A stretch of DNA of 29,519 bases from JACQKT01 sp038063055 (GCA_038063055.1 JBBTVY010000013.1:1-29519), one strand, 5' to 3'. Numbered from the stretch's first letter, positions 7,256 through 14,573 are shown. Made by a program: numbers and translations. The notes: generated from the sequence alone by a model not told the origin.

Positions 7256-7720
7256 ATGGCAACCCGGCACCTTGTAAGAAGCGTTATTCTTCAATCCCTC
7301 TACGAATGGGATTTTTATCATCGCAAAAAAGACGTTACCGAAATTTTGGAGCGCAATTTGAAGGAATTCGCTCCGGGCATAGACGAGCCGGATTTTGCTT
7401 GGCGGATATTGAAGGGAATCATCGAGCATTTGCCGGACATAGACAAAATAATCGAAAAAGCCGCGCCGGAATGGCCGCTCGATAAAATAGCGATGGTTGA
7501 AAGAAACGTGCTCCGGATAGGCCTGTACGAGCTTTTATACGCCGACAAGGAAGAAGTTCCGCCGAAAGTGGCGATAAACGAAGCCATTGAAGTCGTCAAA
7601 AACTATGGCGGCCCCAATTCCGTTAAATTCATAAACGGAGTTCTCGGCACGGTTTACAGGGAGATGGAAAAAAACGCAGGAAGAAATCCGGAGGAAAAGC
7701 CGGAGAAAAAAGAAAAGTAA
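7256..7720 (+). CDS. nusB: Transcription antitermination factor NusB
   Basis: All-helical protein that binds boxA RNA with S10 (NusE) in rRNA antitermination complexes. 154 residues, normal length. It has the N-terminal ATRHLVRSVILQSLYEWDF helix, the central EWPLDKIAMVERNVLRIGLYELLY segment and the PPKVAINEAIEVVKNYGGPNSVKFINGVLGTV block characteristic of NusB. The tail is lysine/glutamate rich. It is followed by a long inverted repeat before rnc. Confidence 0.95.
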   Translation: MATRHLVRSVILQSLYEWDFYHRKKDVTEILERNLKEFAPGIDEPDFAWRILKGIIEHLPDIDKIIEKAAPEWPLDKIAMVERNVLRIGLYELLYADKEEVPPKVAINEAIEVVKNYGGPNSVKFINGVLGTVYREMEKNAGRNPEEKPEKKEK

Positions 7721-7722
7721 TT

Positions 7723-7789
7723 GTATCGATACGAATATACCAATCTACTAATAATACTAATGACTAAATTCGTATATTGGCATCGATAC
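7723..7789. repeat. Inverted repeat between nusB and rnc
   Basis: Two 22-bp arms (7723-7744 and 7768-7789), each with GTATCGAT followed by an AATATAC segment, match at 19 of 22 positions as reverse complements around a 23-bp AT-rich loop. No U-run follows, so it is not a clear terminator; it may be a repeat element or an RNA stem, and RNase III (rnc) is the next gene. Confidence 0.6.
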
Positions 7790-7807
7790 TTTTACAATAA
7801 ATAAAAT

Positions 7808-8500
7808 ATGAACAATATAATTTCAGGAGAACTGGAAAAGATAATCGGCTTCGATTTCAAAAACAGAGACCTTCTTACAGAAGCTCTGACGCACCGCTCG
7901 TATCTCAATGAAAATCCAAAATGGCATTTGCCGAACAACGAGCGGCTGGAATATCTCGGCGACGCCGTTTTGGAACTTATCGTAAGCGAATCGCTTTTCA
8001 AAGAATATCCCGAAGCCCCCGAAGGGAAAATGACCGTTTTGCGCGCGGCATTGGTTAATTATCAGATGCTCGCCAAAATCGGCGGCGAATTGCGCCTGGA
8101 AGATTTTATTTTGATGTCGAAAGGGGAAAAAGGCGGTTCAGCCAAAGCCAAGGAAGTGATTATAGCCAACGCCATGGAAGCGCTGGTCGGCGCCATGTAT
8201 CTCGAAGGGGGAATGGCGGCCACAGAAAATTTTATAAACAAATTCGTCCTTTTACATCTTAAGGAAGTTTTGGAAAACAAGAGTTATAAGGACGCAAAAA
8301 GCGAATTGCAGGAATTGATTCAGGAAAAAATAAAGGTAACGCCGTCTTACCGCGTGCTCGAGGAAACAGGGCCGGCGCACGAACGGCAATTCAAAATAGG
8401 AGTTTATTTCGGAGAACAATTAATGGCCGAAGGCAGGGGTGCCTCGAAACAGGAAGGCGAATTGGAAGCCGCCAAAGAAGCGCTTAAGGAATTTAAATGA
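7808..8500 (+). CDS. rnc: Ribonuclease III
   Basis: Cuts double-stranded RNA, including pre-rRNA stems. 230 residues: catalytic domain with signature NERLEYLGDAVL (44-55) and the second acid region IIANAMEALVGAMYL (118-132), then a C-terminal double-stranded-RNA-binding domain (about 158-228; DAKSELQELIQEKIKVTPSYRV, GRGASKQEGELEAAKEAL). The position equal to E. coli Asp114 is Asn (N121), while E124 is kept; Asn is seen here in other bacterial homologues as far as I recall, so activity is still likely. It lies between nusB and smc. Confidence 0.96.
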   Translation: MNNIISGELEKIIGFDFKNRDLLTEALTHRSYLNENPKWHLPNNERLEYLGDAVLELIVSESLFKEYPEAPEGKMTVLRAALVNYQMLAKIGGELRLEDFILMSKGEKGGSAKAKEVIIANAMEALVGAMYLEGGMAATENFINKFVLLHLKEVLENKSYKDAKSELQELIQEKIKVTPSYRVLEETGPAHERQFKIGVYFGEQLMAEGRGASKQEGELEAAKEALKEFK

Positions 8501-8607
8501 CAAATTTCTAATTGACCTAATTTCTAATCAATTCCCAATGACTAATTTAAAAATTGGAGCTTGAAGTTTGTTTAGAAATTAGAAATTCGGATTTAGAAAT
8601 TTTTTAT
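8501..8607. repeat. AT-rich inverted repeats between rnc and smc
   Basis: AATTTCTAATTGACC and AATTTCTAATC on the left are complementary to TTAGAAATTAGAAATTC on the right. It could fold as a long AT stem. No gene seen. Confidence 0.45.
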
Positions 8608-8611
8608 CATT

Positions 8612-10840
8612 ATGCCTCACCTTTTAAAACGCCTCGAACTTAATGGTTTTAAATCGTTCGCGCAGAAAACTTCTATCGAATTTCCGACCGGAATAACCGC
8701 GATAGTCGGGCCGAACGGTTCCGGCAAATCAAACGTCATCGACGCAGTCCGCTGGCTTTTAGGCGAAAGGGAATCAAAAAACCTCCGCGGAGCCAAAGCC
8801 GAAGACCTCATATTCGCCGGGACTCCGAAGCGGGCTCGGGTCGGACAGGCGCAGGCGTCGCTTTATTTCGAAAACGAAAACAATTTCTTTCCGGAAGAAT
8901 TCTCGGAAATAGTCGTTTCCCGCCAGGTCAGCCGCGACGGGGACAACAAATTTTTTATAAACAAAGCGGAAGTCCGGCTTAAAGACCTGATAGATTTTTT
9001 TGCCAAAGCGCGGCTCGGCACAAAGGGGCTTGTCGTAATCAGCCAGGGCAACAGCGATGTTTTTATACAGTCTTCTCCGGTAACGAGAAGGGAAATGCTT
9101 GAAGAAATGCTCGGACTCCGCGAGTATCAGCTTAAAAAGAACACCGCAGAACGCCGCCTCAAAAACACGCAAATAAACATAGACAAGGTTGAAGCCCTTA
9201 TGAAAGAACTTGCTCCGCATCTGCGCTCCCTGAAAAGACAGACTGGCCGCTGGGAAAAGCGTTCATCCTTGGAACAGGAGCTCCGCGAGTCGGAAAACGG
9301 ATTTTTCGGAAGCCAGCTCCGCGAACTGAACGAAAAAATCTCGGGAATGGACAAGGAAATCGCGACTCACAAGAACGAACTCGAAATTTTGAAAAAAGAA
9401 AGAGAATCCGCGGAAAATAATTTGAAGAAAGTAGAAGCAGGACAGCCGAAAGAACGCCAGGAACTTACCGAAATAAAAAAGAAAACACAGCTTCTTATTG
9501 AGAAAAAAAGCGAACTTCAGAAAGAACTCGGGCGTTTGGAAGCGCAACTCGAAATGGAACAATCCGCCTCGGAAGAAGTTTCCGTTCCTTCAGCCAAACT
9601 GCTTCAGCTCGTTAAAAAAATCAGAAATGAGCTTTCCAACGCCATGGAAACAAGCGACTTCAGGGAACTCCGCAAGGCGATATCTTCGGCTTTGGCGGAA
9701 ATAGGCGCAATTTTGGATAGCGGTTCAGTTCCTGCCGCCGCAGGCGACGCAAAAAAACAGCAAGATTCCAATCTTAAAAGCAAGCTCGAAGAACTCAACA
9801 AAAAACTTTCGGAACTGGACGGAGAAATTTCAAAACACAGGGAAGAAGAAAGCTCACTCGAAAAACACCAGGAGGATTTTTACGGCGAATTCAAAAAAGC
9901 CGTTTCCATGGTGGAAGCCGCCAAGGACAAAATAGAAAAATGGGAATCTAGGAACCAGGAACGGCTTTTCGAAAAAGAAAGATTGCATCTTCGGCTTTCG
10001 GAATTGGAACGGCAGATTTCGCAGACCGGGAGAAGGACCAGCGAGTTTGAAAGTTATAAAGTTCATAATGTTGAAAGTATTGAGGACTTTAACTTGCTCG
10101 AACGCCGCATTTTCAAGTTGCGCGGCGATTTGGCAAGTATCGGCGAAGTGGACGAGGCGCTTATCAAGGAGGCGCGGGAAACGGAAACACGCTACGATTT
10201 TTTGGAACGCGAATCCGGCGATTTGGAAAAAGCGCGCAACGATTTGAAGCAAATGATAGGGGAGTTGAACCAGAAAATAAAAACCGAATTCAAAGAATCT
10301 TTGGATAAGATAAACAAAGAATTCGATACGTTTTTCAAGCTGATGTTTGACGGCGGCAAGGCGCAACTTAAACTTGTGCGACAAGAAACAAAAAGCAAGC
10401 AACAAGCAATAAACAATAAGCAACAAGGCAAAAATACCGACGAACTCAAAGAAGAAATTGCCGTTGAAACAGCAAATGGCGAAGAGGAGGAGGAAAAAGA
10501 GCCGGAAGAAGGATTGGAAATAAGTTTTAGTTTGCCGAGGAAAAAATTGAGCTCGCTTGAAACGCTTTCAGGCGGAGAAAGAAGTTTGGTCGGAATCGCG
10601 GCGCTGTTCGCAATGATTTCGGTCAGCCCGCCGCCATTCCTGGTTTTGGATGAAATTGACGCGGCATTGGATGCCAGAAATTCCCGCCGTTTTTCCGAAA
10701 TGTTGGAAGAATTTTCCAAAAAAACGCAGTTCGTCATCGTCACCCACAACCGCGCAGTAATGGAATCAGCGGATATCCTTTACGGCGTAACGCTCGCCGA
10801 AGACGGCACTTCTAAGATACTTTCGTTGAAGTTGGAGTAA
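8612..10840 (+). CDS. smc: Short SMC-family chromosome condensation ATPase
   Basis: 742 residues against about 1,150-1,200 for bacterial SMC. The N-terminal head has Walker A GPNGSGKSN (33-41) and a Q-loop region (VISQGNSDVFIQ). The C-terminal head has the ABC signature LSGGERS (652-658), Walker B FLVLDEIDAALD and the H-loop VTHNR. Long heptad-rich coiled coils run between them. The usual ~150-residue hinge is missing; in its place is a short helical segment with a linker (about 320-385, including DSGSVPAAAGDAKK). Within the C-terminal head is a low-complexity insert (about 590-635: KSKQQAINNKQQGK, then an acidic EEEEEKEPEEG tract) encoded partly by a dispersed-type repeat. It is a single uninterrupted frame, so truncation by frameshift is unlikely. 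No scpA/scpB is seen here. Confidence 0.9.
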   Translation: MPHLLKRLELNGFKSFAQKTSIEFPTGITAIVGPNGSGKSNVIDAVRWLLGERESKNLRGAKAEDLIFAGTPKRARVGQAQASLYFENENNFFPEEFSEIVVSRQVSRDGDNKFFINKAEVRLKDLIDFFAKARLGTKGLVVISQGNSDVFIQSSPVTRREMLEEMLGLREYQLKKNTAERRLKNTQINIDKVEALMKELAPHLRSLKRQTGRWEKRSSLEQELRESENGFFGSQLRELNEKISGMDKEIATHKNELEILKKERESAENNLKKVEAGQPKERQELTEIKKKTQLLIEKKSELQKELGRLEAQLEMEQSASEEVSVPSAKLLQLVKKIRNELSNAMETSDFRELRKAISSALAEIGAILDSGSVPAAAGDAKKQQDSNLKSKLEELNKKLSELDGEISKHREEESSLEKHQEDFYGEFKKAVSMVEAAKDKIEKWESRNQERLFEKERLHLRLSELERQISQTGRRTSEFESYKVHNVESIEDFNLLERRIFKLRGDLASIGEVDEALIKEARETETRYDFLERESGDLEKARNDLKQMIGELNQKIKTEFKESLDKINKEFDTFFKLMFDGGKAQLKLVRQETKSKQQAINNKQQGKNTDELKEEIAVETANGEEEEEKEPEEGLEISFSLPRKKLSSLETLSGGERSLVGIAALFAMISVSPPPFLVLDEIDAALDARNSRRFSEMLEEFSKKTQFVIVTHNRAVMESADILYGVTLAEDGTSKILSLKLE
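10386..10432. repeat. CAACAAGCAATAA-type repeat inside smc
   Basis: Tandem units of AAGCAACAAGCAATAA type, very unlike the codon use around them, translated as KSKQQAINNKQQGK in the C-terminal head. It looks like an intergenic-type simple repeat captured by the gene. Confidence 0.55.
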
Positions 10841-10894
10841 AAAATTGTTGAATTTGCTCATAGTAGATAGCTTGAGATAAGCCATTCCTTTTAA

Positions 10895-10900
10895 AAGGAG
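10895..10900 (+). promoter_or_regulatory. Shine-Dalgarno AAGGAG, unusually far upstream
   Basis: AAGGAG lies 14 bases before the ATG at 10915. It is one of the few good Shine-Dalgarno matches in the window; the distance is longer than the usual 5-9 bases. Confidence 0.4.
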
Positions 10901-10914
10901 TCTAAAAAGAGAAT

Positions 10915-11598
10915 ATGAAAATAAATATAGAAAAGTGCCTAAAGTTTTTTGACGAGCGACATCTCAAATATCAGAGTCATACGAATGCGATTATTAGTAT
11001 GATTGGAGAAGAAATCGCTTCCAAATCTCTTTTATCTTATATGTTGTCACGCAAGAGACGATTAGAAGTTGTAGATGGTAAATTTCAAGCAGTTAAATCT
11101 CGCAATGGCGTAGGACCAAGATTAGATAAATGGTTTATTGAGCGAAATAGAAAAACTCTGTATCAATGTGAGATTAAAAACTGGTGTGCATTTTCTACAG
11201 TCGGAGTTGATGTGCTGAAAGAGGGAGTTGGAAAAGCCGCCAATGGTTATTGGGATAAACTATTAATTGAATTAAGGAAATTTGATGGTCAAAAGAAATA
11301 TGGAAAAACAAGTAAGGTGTTGGTAGAAATGAAAAAATTAGAAAAATACCAAAACTTTAAGCTAGAACCGATTCTTATTTTGTGGTGGCCGATTTCTCGA
11401 AATAATGAATTAAAACCATTCTTTTCTGTTAATGTGAATAAGCTAAGTATAAGATTCAAAACAAAATTTAAAAAGCTACATATCTTTTCTGTATCGCTAT
11501 ATTTTCGTAAATTATTAAATGAGAGAAAAAATCTTAATCTAGATATGCCCAATTCGCAATATAGAATTAAAATATTAAAAAGTCTCGGCATTTTATAG
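10915..11598 (+). CDS. Uncharacterised protein, possible PD-(D/E)XK nuclease fold
   Basis: I do not recognise the family. The 227-residue basic protein contains a D...E-x-K pattern, with D71 (GPRLDKWF) and E86-I-K88 (YQCEIKNW), each at the end of a predicted beta strand as in PD-(D/E)XK nucleases; the stretch LEPILILWWPIS is a likely later core strand. The gene is clearly more AT-rich than the smc block before it, which suggests transfer. The next gene starts 3 bases after the stop and has a similar acid pattern, so the two probably form one unit. Nuclease activity is inference from motif spacing only. Confidence 0.55.
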   Translation: MKINIEKCLKFFDERHLKYQSHTNAIISMIGEEIASKSLLSYMLSRKRRLEVVDGKFQAVKSRNGVGPRLDKWFIERNRKTLYQCEIKNWCAFSTVGVDVLKEGVGKAANGYWDKLLIELRKFDGQKKYGKTSKVLVEMKKLEKYQNFKLEPILILWWPISRNNELKPFFSVNVNKLSIRFKTKFKKLHIFSVSLYFRKLLNERKNLNLDMPNSQYRIKILKSLGIL

Positions 11599-11601
11599 AG
11601 T

Positions 11602-12384
11602 ATGGCAGTTAATTTTATTGATTCAGGGGCATGTGAAATTGACGGCGAAAAGATGTTTTATTTTAGAGAGCCGCGTGCTTTGATAAATAAAATTTTAGAA
11701 ACTGTTTCAACAGTTGGGGCCGAGAAATTTTTTTCAAGCCCTAATGAAGATATAAAAAAAGTTAGAGAAAGTATGGCCGAGTGCTTTTTTACCTTGGCTC
11801 TTAAAAGGGATGATGGGAGGGATCAATTTTTGATGCAACCAAAAGAAGATCCTCCAGACTTTGTTTTAATGACAGTGCAAGATAAACCAATATCCATAAC
11901 ATTGGACGACTTTGAGTTGGTCGAAATAACTGCGCGTTGTCGGTCGTTTGATGAGATGGAAAATATTGTGCAGAGGAAGGTTAATAAGGGATATTCTGGA
12001 AATTATAATTTACTAATCTTTATAAATAATGAAAAGAGTAGAGAGTGGAGTAATCTACTCTACAAACAATTGGGAAACTATCATCCATTCAAAACAGTAT
12101 GGACGGTCCACTTGCTTTGGTACAAGGATAAAAAAGATCTATTCGGGGCTGTAGTAAACCGACTACGGCCATATCCACCACGGCATATTGAGGCTCCCAT
12201 AGACGGTAGCGAATTATACAAGCCCCAACCCGTACCAAACTTCATGGAAGAGATAAAAAGAGAAGGTAAAACATTTCTCAGTTTCAAGCCAGATTTTGTC
12301 AAAGGATTAACAAAAGAACTAAGAAAAATTAACCTTAATAGATTACAAGCAAAAAATAGAGATGGAGAAAAAGGCTTATCGTAA
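11602..12384 (+). CDS. Uncharacterised protein, possible PD-(D/E)XK-like partner
   Basis: 260 residues, no family recognised. It contains PPDFVL (P85, D86) followed after 21 residues by VEIT (E108, T110), then a strand YNLLIFINN; this is the order of a degenerate PD-(D/E)XK core with Thr in place of Lys. It starts 3 bases after the preceding gene, so expression is probably coupled. The C-terminal half has a Pro-rich segment (RPYPPRHIEAP, YKPQPVPNF). AT-rich like its partner. A two-gene restriction or nucleic-acid-processing unit is possible but unproven. Confidence 0.5.
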   Translation: MAVNFIDSGACEIDGEKMFYFREPRALINKILETVSTVGAEKFFSSPNEDIKKVRESMAECFFTLALKRDDGRDQFLMQPKEDPPDFVLMTVQDKPISITLDDFELVEITARCRSFDEMENIVQRKVNKGYSGNYNLLIFINNEKSREWSNLLYKQLGNYHPFKTVWTVHLLWYKDKKDLFGAVVNRLRPYPPRHIEAPIDGSELYKPQPVPNFMEEIKREGKTFLSFKPDFVKGLTKELRKINLNRLQAKNRDGEKGLS

Positions 12385-12395
12385 TTTAGTAATTG

Positions 12396-12441
12396 TCCTA
12401 AATATTTAATGCCCTTTGATCATCAAACTGTTCCCGACGAC
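12396..12441. repeat. Direct repeat R, copy 1
   Basis: Contains TCCTAAATATTTAATGCC and CAAACTGTTCCCGACGAC. The other copies are at 13060-13101 and 14574-14617. It lies in the gap before the Mrr-like gene. Confidence 0.65.
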
Positions 12442-12467
12442 GTTCGCGCATACCAGTGGATTGGAAA

Positions 12468-12476
12468 TGCTATACT
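12468..12476 (+). promoter_or_regulatory. Extended -10 element before the Mrr-like gene
   Basis: TGCTATACT matches an extended -10 (TGnTATAAT). It ends 9 bases before the ATG at 12486, so the mRNA would be leaderless or nearly so. No good -35 is seen. Confidence 0.4.
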
Positions 12477-12485
12477 TTTATTGGA

Positions 12486-13058
12486 ATGGCAAAAAGATAT
12501 CGCCGACAGAGAGATAGTTTTGAAGATATACTCCTAGACCTTTTAAGGCCTTTTATTGTTATTTTGGTTTTTGTGTTAGGAGGTTGGATACTAACTCATC
12601 AAGAGCAGGCAAAACTTTATGGAATAATTGCCATTATCGTTGTCATAGCGGTAGTAATACTTTATTTTGTTCTAAAAAGAAGGCGAGATGTGAGTTTTGG
12701 TTTTGATGATGAGGAAGTATTGTACATGCTTAAGGGCATGTCACCTCAGCAGGATGTAATTGCACACAAGGATGGCAAAAAATATTATATACAGTGCAAG
12801 AAATTTATGACGCGAGAAGTAACACCTCATGATGTGCGAGATTTTCTTGGTGCAATTACTAATGTAAACAACCCCGCTGAAAAAGGATTTTTCGTAACAA
12901 CAGGTAATTTCACGCTGATGGCGGAAAAAGCAGCGGAGGGAAATCCAAGAATAGAGCTTATCGATGGCGTAAAACTAGTGGAATATTATAAATTGGCTTA
13001 TGAAAAGACTATTCCAGAGACTGAATCTATTCAGCGGCCGGAACCGCCCCAAAATTAG
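12486..13058 (+). CDS. Membrane-anchored Mrr-like restriction endonuclease domain protein
   Basis: 190 residues: a basic N-terminus, two membrane helices (about 22-38 and 45-63), then a cytoplasmic domain of the Mrr/restriction-endonuclease-like type. The core is D90 (SPQQDVIAHKDGKKYYIQCKKF) followed by Q103-C-K105, the QxK variant of PD-(D/E)XK, then TPHDVRDFLGAI and a GFFVTTGNFT strand and ELIDGVKLVEYY, all typical of Mrr_cat. The frame is open from a GTG at 12456, but the ATG at 12486 fits the -10 element better. Such membrane-linked Mrr-like proteins are known but mostly uncharacterised. It lies between repeats R1 and R2. Confidence 0.8.
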   Translation: MAKRYRRQRDSFEDILLDLLRPFIVILVFVLGGWILTHQEQAKLYGIIAIIVVIAVVILYFVLKRRRDVSFGFDDEEVLYMLKGMSPQQDVIAHKDGKKYYIQCKKFMTREVTPHDVRDFLGAITNVNNPAEKGFFVTTGNFTLMAEKAAEGNPRIELIDGVKLVEYYKLAYEKTIPETESIQRPEPPQN

Positions 13059-13059
13059 A

Positions 13060-13101
13060 TCAATATTTAATTCTTTTTATCCTCAAACTGTTTCCGACGA
13101 C
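13060..13101. repeat. Direct repeat R, copy 2
   Basis: CAATATTTAATTC then ATCCTCAAACTGTTTCCGAC; closely matches copies 1 and 3. It lies between the Mrr-like gene and the NUDIX gene, 26 bases before the NUDIX start. Confidence 0.7.
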
Positions 13102-13126
13102 ATTAACACCAGAAATTACAATTACT

Positions 13127-13600
13127 ATGAAAGACAGAAATAAAGCCGTACCAGCATCATATCTCATACTGAAAAAGAGAGATACAATTCTTCTTAGTCG
13201 CAGGATTAATACAGGGTACTACGATGGATGGTATTCGCTTCCGTCTGGCCACATTGAGGCAGGGGAGCTTCCACTAGATTGCCTCGCGCGCGAAGCGACA
13301 GAAGAAATAGGAATATCTTTTGACAGGAAAGATGCAAAGTTTGTGAATGCGATGTATCGAACCAAACACGATGAAACCGGCGATCGTGCAGATTATTTTT
13401 TTGTACTCGATAAATGGATAGGAGAACCAAAAAATATGGAGCTCGACAAATGCGACGAATTAAAATGGTTTTCTCTTAATAATCTGCCGGAGAACCTTAT
13501 GCATCACGTTAAACTTGCCCTTGATTTATACCAAAAGGGTATCCACTATTCCGAATTGCCATTTAACGAGAAGTTTCTAAATCCAAACAGTAGGAATTAA
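13127..13600 (+). CDS. NUDIX hydrolase
   Basis: 157 residues with a perfect NUDIX box (G-x5-E-x7-REUxEExGU): GHIEAGE, then LPLDCLA, then REATEEIGI, at about 41-63. Members hydrolyse nucleoside diphosphates linked to another group, such as oxidised dNTPs or nucleotide sugars; the substrate cannot be read from the sequence. WYSLPSGHIEAGE and the C-terminal ELKWFSLNNLP are typical of the MutT-like group. It stands alone between repeat R2 and a hairpin-rich non-coding stretch. Confidence 0.93.
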   Translation: MKDRNKAVPASYLILKKRDTILLSRRINTGYYDGWYSLPSGHIEAGELPLDCLAREATEEIGISFDRKDAKFVNAMYRTKHDETGDRADYFFVLDKWIGEPKNMELDKCDELKWFSLNNLPENLMHHVKLALDLYQKGIHYSELPFNEKFLNPNSRN

Positions 13601-13810
13601 AACGATTATAGCTTACACGTTTGAAGCCGCCATGGCTGTTATCTCTTCTTTTGATAACCAACACCAACGATTGTATGAAGCTTTGCTTCATCAATCGGTT
13701 CACTCGGCAAAAATAAAAGCAAAAATTGCTTTTACACTTGCCTCGCTGCCGATTGTAGCTTAATAAGCTACAAAGAAAATTGGATTAATGCTCATAAATA
13801 GCGACAAAAA
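13601..13810. other. Hairpin-rich stretch after the NUDIX gene
   Basis: No recognised gene. Three hairpins are visible: CGATTG-t-ATGAAGC / GCTTCAT-CAATCG at 13669-13697; AAAAGCAA / TTGCTTTT near 13717-13735; and TTGTAGCT / AGCTACAA at 13753-13773. A 43-codon frame (13632-13763, MAVISSFDNQHQRLYEALLH...) runs through all of them without a ribosome-binding site; I do not call it a gene. GCTTACACGTTTGAAGCCGCC near 13614-13630 has a relative near 14715-14732. Confidence 0.45.
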
Positions 13811-13815
13811 ACGGC

Positions 13816-13824
13816 TGTGGATAA
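13816..13824 (-). promoter_or_regulatory. Single consensus DnaA box
   Basis: TGTGGATAA, the reverse complement of the perfect DnaA 9-mer TTATCCACA, directly upstream of the promoter at 13828. It is the only copy I could find, so it does not mark an origin; it could be chance or a DnaA-responsive promoter site. Confidence 0.4.
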
Positions 13825-13827
13825 GTG

Positions 13828-13855
13828 TTGACTTTTAACAAGCGCTTGTTACAAT
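13828..13855 (+). promoter_or_regulatory. Strong promoter with a palindromic operator in the spacer
   Basis: TTGACT (13828-13833), 16-base spacer, TACAAT (13850-13855). The spacer carries the perfect 14-bp palindrome AACAAGCGCTTGTT (13837-13850), similar to operators of LacI/GalR-type repressors with a central CG. No plus-strand gene follows; only the hairpin at 13871. Confidence 0.7.
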
Positions 13856-13861
13856 GAACAT

Positions 13862-13903
13862 ACTAAACGTGAGGGGCATCCTATATGGGTGCCCCTCGTT
13901 TTT
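13862..13903 (+). ncRNA. Candidate ~42-nt small RNA
   Basis: Predicted transcript from the promoter at 13828-13855 to the terminator at 13871-13903. The first ten bases are single-stranded (ACTAAACGTG); the rest is the terminator hairpin. No protein can be encoded. It could be a regulatory RNA or sponge, or a decoy promoter. This is inference from the promoter-terminator pair. Confidence 0.4.
13871..13903 (+). terminator. Intrinsic terminator (also at the 3' end of the NYN gene)
   Basis: Stem GAGGGGCA-TCC / GGG-TGCCCCTC (11 bp with one T-G pair), loop TATAT, followed by GTTTTT. On the minus strand it follows the NYN gene stop directly and could also end that transcript, though without a good U-run. 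Confidence 0.75.
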
Positions 13904-14525
13904 ATTCCATTTTCAGCAGGTATTTTAGATATTCAAAATCTCTGAAATTGCTTCCCGCGAATTGTTTTATTTCCTTTGCAGTCCGTTTGCCTCTGCCCAA
14001 GATAATTATTTCTTTTCCGCCGTCTTTTAGATATTTCAAAACCGGCAAAAAATCGCCATCTCCGGAAAGGATAACCGCTTTTTCAAAATTATCTTTCTCT
14101 TTCATCAAATGAAAGGCCATATCAACATCACAGTTAGCTTTTCGTTTGGTAGTTCCGTCATTTTGGTCATATAGTTTTACCGGCTTAAGGAATAACTTAT
14201 AGCCAAATTTATCAAGCTTCAGATAAAACCTTATCCTCTGAAGATGCCGTCCAATAAGCAATATTTCTGCTTCGCTAAGTTGTTTACTTTTATTCTCTAA
14301 TAAATCGAGTAGATGTTTTTCCAAATCTTTTATTGGGACGGTCTCGCAAACTTGATAATCATAATTGAAATCGTGTATCTCAACGCCTCCAAAATAAAAA
14401 ACCACACTCACTCCGTATTTCTTCCGCAAATATCCCAACAGTTTTTGATAATCTATCTTCCATCCCAGACTTTTCTCGCCGCCATAAAAGAGATTTGAGG
14501 CATCCACGAATGCGAAACTTTTCAT
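13902..14525 (-). CDS. NYN-domain (PIN-like, LabA/DUF88) ribonuclease
   Basis: 207 residues with the acid motifs of the NYN nuclease family: FVDASNLFY (D8), KANCDVDMAFHLM (about 130-142) and ILSGDGDFLPVLKYL (about 150-164), followed by a glycine strand KEIIILGRG. NYN proteins are metal-dependent RNases, often involved in RNA turnover, with LabA-type members among them. It is the only minus-strand gene of the accessory segment and ends at the small-RNA terminator. It has no partner gene and no antitoxin was seen next to it. Confidence 0.88.
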   Translation of the reverse strand: MKSFAFVDASNLFYGGEKSLGWKIDYQKLLGYLRKKYGVSVVFYFGGVEIHDFNYDYQVCETVPIKDLEKHLLDLLENKSKQLSEAEILLIGRHLQRIRFYLKLDKFGYKLFLKPVKLYDQNDGTTKRKANCDVDMAFHLMKEKDNFEKAVILSGDGDFLPVLKYLKDGGKEIIILGRGKRTAKEIKQFAGSNFRDFEYLKYLLKME

Positions 14526-14573
14526 ATCAAATAAATTATAACAGCAACCTGCAGATTTTACACAGTATAAATG

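Noticed and set aside
8612..10840. Frameshift or deletion as the cause of the short SMC
   Set aside because: Both heads and the coiled coils are in one continuous frame with intact motifs, and the protein is of the short size I expect for this kind of bacterium.
13632..13763. 43-codon gene (MAVISSFDNQHQ...)
   Set aside because: No ribosome-binding site or family; it runs through three hairpin repeats, which explains the peptide equally well.
13816..13824. Replication origin
   Set aside because: Only one DnaA box was found, without an AT-rich unwinding region, further boxes or dnaA/dnaN genes nearby.
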